DNA of 64,000 bases from GCA-002708315 sp964460905. GTDB taxonomy: Bacteria > Bacteroidota > Bacteroidia > Bacteroidales > F082. The DNA lies in contig CAYWRM010000005.1 in NCBI GenBank assembly GCA_964460905.1, forward strand, positions 83,677 through 147,676, read 5' to 3'. Below are positions 26,816-33,262 of the stretch, piece after piece (the stretch's first letter is position 1; each line of letters starts with the position of its first letter). The notes beneath the pieces are model-generated. The model was not told where the DNA came from. It worked only from the letters and a program-made list of their open reading frames with translations, and searched no databases. The position numbers and the translations under genes are program-made.

Positions 26816-26949
26816 ACAGCTAACAATGTATATAAAAAATAAGCGAGATAGTAGTAAATTCAAGGTGTATAGCCCGCTTCAACTTTCTTGTAATTTAACA
26901 GGAAAGTGCCTCGCAGTCGGCTACTATTCTTATACGAACTGTCAGTGGC
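26816..26949 (+). repeat. attC-like inverted repeat A
   Basis: About 134 nt starting 3 nt after the stop. The outer arm ACAGCTAACAATGTATA pairs imperfectly with TATACGAACTGT, and the inner arms are AAGCGAGATAGTAG with CTACTATTCTTA. An apical hairpin is ACTTTCTTG/CAGGAAAGT. Its right half (CTCGCAGTCGG then CTACTATTC) aligns with elements B and C. The right core is degenerate (no clean GTTRRRY), so this is the weakest of the three. Confidence 0.5.
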
Positions 26950-26982
26950 AACCAAAAACACGCTTACACTAAACATAATATT

Positions 26983-28344
26983 ATGAAATCTAATTCAACT
27001 CCAAAAGATTTAGCAAAAACTGTTTATCAAAGACTCAAAGGAGCAAGAATTATTTATCCACAGCCTAACCAAAGTATTCTAGATACATTATTTGAGAATC
27101 TTTTTTATACAAGTTTAAAAACAGAGGAAGGACTTTTTATCAAGGTTACAATAACATTAATTGATCCAGACAACCCTGATCCATCTCCTCCAAAACGGAA
27201 AGTTGCTGATAGATGGAATTTTATTCATTTTGAAGAAAAGTTACCGTTTACTGTAAAGAATCTAGTAAAATTATCAAAAGCTGCTGACCCTTGGAGCTCA
27301 TCTTTAGCTGTTTATTACAGCAAAACCGAACTATATATTTGGGGATTGATTGATCAAGCAATTCACTATCAAAGTTTTTTAAACTATGAGGCTAACTCTG
27401 GACCCGAACAACCGGGCTTATTTCAAACAACAATAACAGGAATTGGTAGTCTAAATGTTATTTTTGATTATGAGTTAATTGCTTCATTAAAACAAAACAC
27501 ACTTATTAGTAAGTATATTGATGTTTTTAGATTTGGACCTGTAAATTCAATTTTAAAATTAAACTCTTCTCGTATTAAAAAAAATATTGAAAAATATATT
27601 GAGAATAATTTTGAAGTAGATCAATACCTAGATTGGGATAAATATTGTCAGAATACAATCAATCAATCAATTTCAAGAATACTGTTGAGAATTAAAAATT
27701 ATCATCATGGTGGGGCGATCTTATTCTGTGATGTAGATGAAAATAATCTGGACATTAAATACAAAATTGAATATTCAAGGTTTCATGATTCTATAAAAAA
27801 ATTGCTTAGGTTAACAATTGCTAATACTAATTATTCAGATGACTTATTTAGCAACTATATTGATGAAAGCTCAGAAGAAATTCCAACTCAACTATATCTT
27901 GAAGAAAGTGTATCTCAAAATGATATGAGAGATACCCAAGATGAGCTAAAAGGAGCAATCAGATTTATATCTTCTTTATCGTGCGTTGATGGTTTGATCA
28001 CCATCTCAAAGGACTTTATTGTCTTTGGTTTTGGTGCAATAATTAAGGCAAATGAAATTCCAGATAATATTTATATATCTAAATCAGGTAGAGTAAATGA
28101 ATCTAGACTTCAGGAATTTAATACAAATCATTTTGGCACAAGGCATCGTTCAATGTTCTCATATTGTTGGAACAATCTTGGTAGTTTAGGTTTCGTTATT
28201 TCTCAAGATGGGGATATTAGAGCAATAACAAGAGTAAATGACAAATTAATTATGTGGGAAAATATAAAAGTCCAACAATACTCCAAAAGCAGGAAACTGA
28301 AACGACTAATAGATTTTAAAGCAAAACTTATTAAACCAGACTAA
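26983..28344 (+). CDS. Diadenylate-cyclase-like (DAC) domain protein, DACNV type
   Basis: A 453-residue protein. The N-terminal ~290 residues form a sensor-like region (DRWNFIHFEEKLPFTVKNLVKLSKAADPW) without a known catalytic motif. The C-terminal part (about 300-435) matches the pattern of the diadenylate cyclase domain: CVDGLITISKDFIVFGFGAII (residues 334-355; DGL where CdaA/DisA have DGA), GTRHRSMFSYCWNN (Arg387-His-Arg389, the RHR motif), then SLGFVISQDGDIRAI. The metal-binding Asp and the RHR motif are kept, so c-di-AMP or related nucleotide synthesis is possible. It resembles proteins annotated as putative sensor domain DACNV. It is the second cassette-like gene, between elements A and B, directly before an OLD-family nuclease gene. 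Activity is inferred. Confidence 0.75.
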   Translation: MKSNSTPKDLAKTVYQRLKGARIIYPQPNQSILDTLFENLFYTSLKTEEGLFIKVTITLIDPDNPDPSPPKRKVADRWNFIHFEEKLPFTVKNLVKLSKAADPWSSSLAVYYSKTELYIWGLIDQAIHYQSFLNYEANSGPEQPGLFQTTITGIGSLNVIFDYELIASLKQNTLISKYIDVFRFGPVNSILKLNSSRIKKNIEKYIENNFEVDQYLDWDKYCQNTINQSISRILLRIKNYHHGGAILFCDVDENNLDIKYKIEYSRFHDSIKKLLRLTIANTNYSDDLFSNYIDESSEEIPTQLYLEESVSQNDMRDTQDELKGAIRFISSLSCVDGLITISKDFIVFGFGAIIKANEIPDNIYISKSGRVNESRLQEFNTNHFGTRHRSMFSYCWNNLGSLGFVISQDGDIRAITRVNDKLIMWENIKVQQYSKSRKLKRLIDFKAKLIKPD

Positions 28345-28357
28345 AGGAATAATAATG

Positions 28358-28491
28358 GCATCCGCTAACGCTTATAAATAATTGCCGTGACAATTATAAA
28401 TTCAACATTTGTAATACGGTTCAAGTTTAGTGTAACCAGACAAAAAACAGCTTCGCTAGCGGCAACTATTCATAGGCGCAATCCGTTGGGC
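28358..28491 (+). repeat. attC-like inverted repeat B
   Basis: A 134-nt imperfect palindrome between the DAC-like gene and the OLD gene. The left arm GCATCCGCTAACGC then AATTGCCG pairs with the right arm CGGCAACT then GCGCAATCCGTTGGGC. The right core GTTGGGC (28485-28491) fits the attC consensus GTTRRRY. Next gene starts 22 nt later. The right halves of B and C share ACCAGACAA, TTCGC, AGCGG and AACTATTC in the same order. Confidence 0.68.
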
Positions 28492-28513
28492 GTCATTTTA
28501 AAAAAGACATTCT

Positions 28514-30403
28514 ATGAGATTAGTTGAATTACGATTAAAAAACTTCCGCTGTTACAGAGAACTAGTTTCTATTACTATTAATGACTTAACTTGTATCATT
28601 GGAAAAAATGATATTGGGAAGTCTACAATTCTTGATGGATTAGATTGTTTTTTTAATGACAATATTGATAAAGGTGATTTAAATACTAATTCAACAAACT
28701 CGACAATTGAAATAACTTGTGTATTTGACGAAATTCCAAACACAATAATCCTTGATTCATCTGTTAAGACAAGTCCAATTGAAGAAAATTTATTAAATCA
28801 AGATGGAAAACTTGAAATTAAAAAAACATTCAAGGTTGGTAAAACTATAACAAAGTCTACTTTTATAATATCAGAACATCCAACTCACGAAAAACTGATT
28901 AATATTCTGAGTTTAAAAAATTCACCTCTGAAAGTTTTGGCAGAAGAAGTAGGTGCTAATTTAGAAGGAGTTCCTAAGACAAAAAACCCACCATTGAGGA
29001 GGGCTATTCGAGCAGCAATCGAAAGTGAAAAACAAGTAATTGAATTAAAAGTTGATGGAAGTCTTGATAGTGAAAACAATCTAAAAACACTATGGACTAA
29101 ACTAAAAACTTTCCTTCCAATTTTCTCACTTTTCAAAGTTGATAAAACTATTGATGACAAAGATAAGGATGTGCAAGATCCAATGAAACACGCAATAAAA
29201 GAATCTCTTGCTCTACCAAGAATACAGGAATTACTGGAAGAAATTGAAAAGGAAGTCAAAGAAAAATCTACTGAAGTTGCTGAACTTACCTTAGAAAAGT
29301 TAAAAGAAATTGATGAAAGTCTTGCTGAAAAGATGAAATCAGACTTCAACAAAGTTCCCACTTGGGATAAAATCTTTGATTTAACTCTACTTAATGAGAA
29401 CGATATTCCACTAAACAAAAGAGGCAGTGGTGTTAAAAGATTAGTACTTCTAGCTTTCTTTCAAGCACAAGCAGAGAAGAAAAAAGCAGAAGCCAATTCT
29501 CCCGGAATTATTTATGCAATTGAAGAACCCGAAACTTCACAACATCCTAATCATCAATTAATATTAATTAATTCCTTAAAAGAACTTAGCGAACAGGATA
29601 ATATTCAAGTCTTATTTACAACTCACAGTTCAAACTTAGTAAAAGAAATCCCTTTAAATTCTTTGACATATATTCATAAGGATGAGGATGAATTTGTTAT
29701 TGAATACGGAACTGACACTGATTCTGACACATTAAATGATGTAACACTAGATAGAATAATTGATACTTTGGGCGTTCTACCGAACCCAAAAGATTCCGTT
29801 AAGACTCTATTGTACGTTGAAGGAAATCACGATATAAATGCTCTTAAAATATACAGCCATGTTTTACATGAAAATAACGGAAGTATTCTTCAATTAGAAA
29901 ACAACTTAGAAATCGGTATTGTAATTTCCGGTGGTTCAAGTTTGAAATTTTACATTGACAATAAATACTTAGATGGTTTAGGAAAACCGGAAGTACATAT
30001 TTATGACAATGATATAGAAGAATACAGAGGTTATGTTCAAAAAATAAATGATGAAGGAAATAATTCTAAAAAGGCATTTAACACAACTAAAAGCGAATTG
30101 GAAAACTTCTTAACCAAAGAAGCAATTGAAGAAGCATATGCACAAAATGGAACAATCATTACAATTCCAGAAATAGATAATAATATGGACGTTCCAAATG
30201 TAGTTGCTCGCGCATTATTTGAAGCTTCACCCGAAAATATTTGGGACGAATTAGATGAATCAAAACAGAAAAAAAAGGAATCAAGAGTCAAAAAATTATT
30301 AAACACTCAAGCAGTTGAAAAAATGACAATTGAAAGATTAGAAAGCCGAAATGCTCGTGAAGAAATTGAGTTATGGCTGAATACGATAAGAGATATAAAA
30401 TGA
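28514..30403 (+). CDS. OLD-family ATP-dependent endonuclease (AAA + TOPRIM)
   Basis: A 629-residue protein. The ABC/SMC-type ATPase (about 1-400) starts VELRLKNFRCYRELVSI, with Walker A GKNDIGKST (30-38), Walker B YAIEEPETSQHP (about 334-345) and the His switch LFTTHSSNLVK. A TOPRIM nuclease domain follows (about 430-540), with the Glu of LLYVEGNHD (near 435) and a DxD-like YDND (near 498). This order defines overcoming-lysogenization-defect nucleases, which include GajA of the Gabija defence system. No UvrD-like helicase (GajB) lies next to it, so it is not a Gabija pair. It is the third cassette-like gene, between attC-like elements B and C. DNA nicking and an anti-phage role are inferred from the family. 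Confidence 0.92.
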   Translation: MRLVELRLKNFRCYRELVSITINDLTCIIGKNDIGKSTILDGLDCFFNDNIDKGDLNTNSTNSTIEITCVFDEIPNTIILDSSVKTSPIEENLLNQDGKLEIKKTFKVGKTITKSTFIISEHPTHEKLINILSLKNSPLKVLAEEVGANLEGVPKTKNPPLRRAIRAAIESEKQVIELKVDGSLDSENNLKTLWTKLKTFLPIFSLFKVDKTIDDKDKDVQDPMKHAIKESLALPRIQELLEEIEKEVKEKSTEVAELTLEKLKEIDESLAEKMKSDFNKVPTWDKIFDLTLLNENDIPLNKRGSGVKRLVLLAFFQAQAEKKKAEANSPGIIYAIEEPETSQHPNHQLILINSLKELSEQDNIQVLFTTHSSNLVKEIPLNSLTYIHKDEDEFVIEYGTDTDSDTLNDVTLDRIIDTLGVLPNPKDSVKTLLYVEGNHDINALKIYSHVLHENNGSILQLENNLEIGIVISGGSSLKFYIDNKYLDGLGKPEVHIYDNDIEEYRGYVQKINDEGNNSKKAFNTTKSELENFLTKEAIEEAYAQNGTIITIPEIDNNMDVPNVVARALFEASPENIWDELDESKQKKKESRVKKLLNTQAVEKMTIERLESRNAREEIELWLNTIRDIK

Positions 30404-30409
30404 AAAAAA

Positions 30410-30546
30410 GCCAGCAGGTAACAAACGCTCAAAAACAATTGCCGTGAAAGAAGTAACATCAACATATACAGTCTGTTTCAAGGCTGGTAAAACCAGACAA
30501 GAAACTGTTTCGCAAGCGGTAACTATTCGAGCGCAAACCGTTATGC
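30410..30546 (+). repeat. attC-like inverted repeat C
   Basis: A 137-nt imperfect palindrome after the OLD gene. The left arm GGTAACAAACGCTC then AATTGCCG pairs with the right arm GCGGTAACTATTCGAGCGCAAACCGTTATGC read in reverse; the apical hairpin is CTGGT-AAA-ACCAG. The right core GTTATGC (30540-30546) fits GTTRRRY at all but one position. Clearly the same family as element B. Confidence 0.65.
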
Positions 30547-30643
30547 TTCATTCACCAATTAAGGTAAAATCATAATCTGCGTATCTTCCGAAAAAAAAAT
30601 TGCTACATTGCACCATATTACTTAACTCAAATCTAAAACCCCA

Positions 30644-31237
30644 ATGAAAAAGACTCAGAAGAAAATAGTTGCTCGTGAGTTTTTGATTTTACTTGTCCCA
30701 TCCATTATCTTTATAATATATTTATCTATTATATTTAGTGTTGAGGTAAATTACGACAACAAATATCATAAACTTACAAAAGAACTCGAATACTTGGAAA
30801 ATGAGGGTGTCCCCTATGGAGTGCAGATTTATAGTTATGTAAAGCAAAAGGCTTCTGGTTTCCTAAAGGGTGATTATGCACTGATGTATAATAATAACTT
30901 TTGGGTATTTAGCAATCGGAAAGATTTTCTCGAAAAAGTAAAGGACTCATCTTTAGCTGGTCATTTGTATGATGCTTTAAAAGAACATAAAGAGATGAAC
31001 TATTCAAAACCTGAGTTTGTTGCTGAACTAAATGTTGAATATACACAATATTTTGAGCAAGTAGATAATATGAGACATGATAGTTATTTATTAAATAATC
31101 AAAGGATGGATTTTAAAAAACGTTATGCTGACAACATTTTAAATATCGCTTTACTCTTATTTATAATTGCATTTCCTTTGAGATATATAGTATATGTTAC
31201 TATTTGGAGCATAAAACAAATTAAGGATAAAATCTAA
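30644..31237 (+). CDS. Two-TM membrane protein, function unknown
   Basis: A 197-residue protein with a membrane helix at about 11-33 (EFLILLVPSIIFIIYLSIIFSV), a hydrophilic 130-residue domain outside the membrane, a second helix at about 166-190 (ILNIALLLFIIAFPLRYIVYVTIW) and a short Lys-rich tail. No known domain was recognised. It is on the same strand as the other cassette-like genes, 97 nt after the right core of element C. Its stop codon lies inside ATCTAAC (31232-31238), a perfect match to the left attC core RYYYAAC. No matching right half follows, so the array seems truncated here. Confidence 0.8.
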   Translation: MKKTQKKIVAREFLILLVPSIIFIIYLSIIFSVEVNYDNKYHKLTKELEYLENEGVPYGVQIYSYVKQKASGFLKGDYALMYNNNFWVFSNRKDFLEKVKDSSLAGHLYDALKEHKEMNYSKPEFVAELNVEYTQYFEQVDNMRHDSYLLNNQRMDFKKRYADNILNIALLLFIIAFPLRYIVYVTIWSIKQIKDKI

Positions 31238-31361
31238 CGAATGTAATTATATACCCTATGTACTTTCCAAAACAAAGGGCTCTAATTGATAAAGATAGTA
31301 AATTTAGATTTTGCCTGTAAATTAAGTATTTTTGATGATGAACATTTAACCTGATAATATT

Positions 31362-31757
31362 ATGAAGGAAACCAATCTTGAAAAATTATTAAGGAAATCA
31401 TTTAAAACCCCCTCGGAAAGAAACAATTTCTATATTGAATTACTAAAGACAAAACTTATTCTTTTAACACCAGAAAATAATATTAGTACAGAAGAGGGAA
31501 TAAGAGAATCAGAAGAAAAAGAAACAATTAATTTCATAACTTATGAAAAAGATATAGTTCCAATATTTTCATCTACATCTAAAATTTATGAAGGTGATGT
31601 TGTTAAAAATCAAACTTCTATTATCGCGATTCAAGGGAAAGATTTATTTAAACTTCTTAAAGGACGAAACTTTATATTAAATCCATTTTCTGAGTATAGT
31701 AAGGAATTGTATCAAGACGAGGTTGAAATTTTTTTAGATGTCTTTTCATCATATTAG
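31362..31757 (+). CDS. SseB-like N-terminal domain protein
   Basis: A 131-residue cytosolic protein resembling a single SseB N-terminal domain. It has a hydrophobic strand (KLILLTPE), then EKDIVPIFSSTSKIYEGD, then the family-typical end GKDLFKLLKGRNFILNPFSEYSKELYQDEVEIFLD, where the Asn-Pro pair and acidic helix are characteristic. The SseB C-terminal domain of Enterobacteria is absent. Such single-domain SseB proteins are frequent in accessory DNA and near secretion or toxin genes; the molecular role is not known. It follows the two-TM gene by 124 nt on the same strand and has no attC-like repeat after it. Confidence 0.65.
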   Translation: MKETNLEKLLRKSFKTPSERNNFYIELLKTKLILLTPENNISTEEGIRESEEKETINFITYEKDIVPIFSSTSKIYEGDVVKNQTSIIAIQGKDLFKLLKGRNFILNPFSEYSKELYQDEVEIFLDVFSSY

Positions 31758-31820
31758 ATTTCAATTCAAAACCAACGGTATTAAATTGCATTTAACAAAA
31801 ACATCCCTCACCTTTTCTAA

Positions 31821-31999
31821 TTTGTCAATGGAGTATCTGAAAATCTAATTGAACGATTAAAATCATTCTTTGAGGCAAATTTTAACAATGATGTTATTGA
31901 AGCGTATCCATACTACCAACTGGGTGTTGCTATTATGATATTGATACAGTGTTAAAAGACTATGAAGAAGAAAAAAAACAACCGCCAACAAAGAACTGA
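31821..31999 (+). pseudogene. Fragment of an unidentified gene with a frameshift
   Basis: After a stop at 31818-31820, a coding-like frame reads FVNGVSENLIERLKSFFE then ANFNNDVIEAYPYYQLG. Near 31930 the sense switches frame to continue YYDIDTVLKDYEEEKKQPP up to TGA at 31997-31999. There is no start codon or upstream part, so this looks like the 3' remnant of a broken gene. The parent family was not recognised. Confidence 0.4.
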
Positions 32000-32563
32000 G
32001 CTGAAATCCAAATAAAACCCTTATTATTTACTTAAACCAATCGGGCCTGTTTTCGGGTGGAGCGAAGGTCAGATAAAAGAAGCCTAAAAGGCTATTATCG
32101 GATATGTTATTTAACATGAGGCTGGCGACATTATTGATTTATACATTGGGTTTAGCGTTAGAGCAATAATGATGACAGGCGAAACCTGAGCGACCGCAGG
32201 CCCGTTAAAAGATAAGCAGCGGCAGATTATGAAGTGTTTATTTCAAACTCTTCAATAAGATGAAATAGCGGCGGGTGATCGAAAGACGAGGACAAGCATA
32301 AAATCATGACTGATTTGCTTTTGCAACCGGCACGGTGATAAGTGTTCATATATGGTTACTTTTCAATCAGGCGGGATTTTTGCGTCAAGGAATGAGAAAC
32401 TCCTTATTTCCTGTTTCTAATCCTATCTACAGCTTCTGCTTACTAAACATCTCTTATCCTTCTATTTTGTATATACTTAATTACCTGACTTATACAACGC
32501 CACTCCTTGCTTAAAAGCACCCGTCTGGACACATTATACCTTTTTAGCATTTAGGATCGTAAA

Positions 32564-32582
32564 TACCTACTTATAGGAGGTA
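32564..32582. repeat. 19-bp imperfect palindrome
   Basis: TACCTACTTATAGGAGGTA has TACCT/AGGTA ends and a near-symmetric centre. It lies about 330 bp upstream of the helicase operon, in the putative control region. Confidence 0.45.
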
Positions 32583-32786
32583 AATTCGGGTATTATTCGT
32601 GTCTTATATTGCTGTGATGATTTATCCGAATATTCGGGTTTGATTTTCAAAAAAAGAAGGATATTGGCATTGAAATTATTTTCAAAAAATATTTAGCTTG
32701 TAACGACCTGAAAAATTGTTCAGTAGATAACTTCAGAGAAATTATTTGCGTAAAGTTTTCCCAAAAACCAAATAATGTCAATTTTT

Positions 32787-32806
32787 TATACTATAATCAT
32801 AGTATA
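32787..32806. repeat. Perfect 8-bp-arm palindrome (operator candidate)
   Basis: TATACTAT and ATAGTATA are separated by AATC. It lies about 100 bp upstream of the ribbon-helix-helix-like gene and is a natural operator candidate for that protein. Confidence 0.5.
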
Positions 32807-32830
32807 GGAATCCAATTATTTATCCCGAAA

Positions 32831-32858
32831 TTCCTACTTAAACTTTCCTACTTAAACT
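32831..32858 (+). repeat. Tandem 14-bp direct repeat (iteron-like)
   Basis: TTCCTACTTAAACT occurs twice head to tail, exactly, 50 bp before the first gene of the helicase operon. Iteron-like repeats of this kind often bind replication or excision proteins; here that is an inference. Confidence 0.55.
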
Positions 32859-32907
32859 TCATAAATTAAATCTCCGGCTTTATGTTGAAGCTGATAAATC
32901 CATTCTT

Positions 32908-33078
32908 ATGAAGAAGAATAAACAGATAATTGTCCGATTGGATAATGAAACTATGCAGCAGTGGTTAGCAATTTGCTCCACATTTAAAGGCAGCACCAGA
33001 AGTATGGTGTTTAGAAAAATAATTAAAGGACTTCACTCCTCAATCGAGGAAATAACAAACATTAAGAATTATGAATGA
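32908..33078 (+). CDS. Small ribbon-helix-helix-like protein
   Basis: A 56-residue protein, ATG at 32908. It opens with a basic N-terminus and a strand KQIIVRLDNETMQQW followed by two helices (LAICSTFKGSTRSMVFRKIIKGLHSSI), the length and pattern of an Arc/MetJ/CopG ribbon-helix-helix DNA-binding domain. Its stop overlaps the next gene's start by 8 nt (ATGAATGA), so the two are translationally coupled. Upstream palindromes (32787-32806) are candidate binding sites. It is likely an autoregulator of the island helicase operon, by analogy with plasmid copy-control and mobilisation regulators. Confidence 0.62.
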   Translation: MKKNKQIIVRLDNETMQQWLAICSTFKGSTRSMVFRKIIKGLHSSIEEITNIKNYE

Positions 33079-33262
33079 TAACAAAGAACAATCACATTTC
33101 TATATTCTATCGGATGGAACAATTGTAAAAAACCAACGTGAGGGCAGAGAATTGCTCGGAATTGGTCGCAATGCTTTCAGGAATAGAGTAAAAAATGGAA
33201 GTATTCAAAAAATAACCGTAAAGCCTCATGGACATGATCACGGAAACGATAACGATAGATAG
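33071..33262 (+). CDS. Small HTH-like (excisionase-type) protein
   Basis: A 63-residue protein with a predicted helix-turn-helix in the middle (DGTIVKNQREGRELLGIGRNAFRNRVKNGSIQKI), similar in pattern to small excisionase or NUMOD-like DNA-binding modules. The C-terminus is His/Asp-rich (HGHDHGNDND), partly because the frame runs over the start of the next gene. It overlaps the upstream gene by 8 nt and the helicase gene by 35 nt. A directionality-factor or replication-control role is plausible for an island gene in this place but is unproven. Confidence 0.6.
   Translation: MNDNKEQSHFYILSDGTIVKNQREGRELLGIGRNAFRNRVKNGSIQKITVKPHGHDHGNDNDR

Larger units (their letters stand above)
32000..32907. 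other. Gene-free island segment: structured tract, then palindrome-rich control region
   Basis: About 900 nt without an ORF. The first part (to about 32400) looks richer in GC than its surroundings and has paired segments: CGGGCCTG (32042-32049) with CAGGCCCG (32197-32204), and AAGCCT/AGGCT near 32084. It could be a structured RNA or decayed mobile-element sequence. The second part (32560-32860) carries the palindromes and tandem repeats listed separately, just upstream of the small-regulator/helicase operon. ATTCGGGT occurs twice there (near 32585 and 32631). Confidence 0.45.

Noticed and set aside
28514..30403. Gabija defence system
   Set aside because: Only the GajA-like part is present; no UvrD-like GajB gene lies on either side.
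26816..30546. CRISPR-like repeats
   Set aside because: The repeats are ~135 nt, imperfect, palindromic and separated by whole genes; there are no short spacers and no cas genes.
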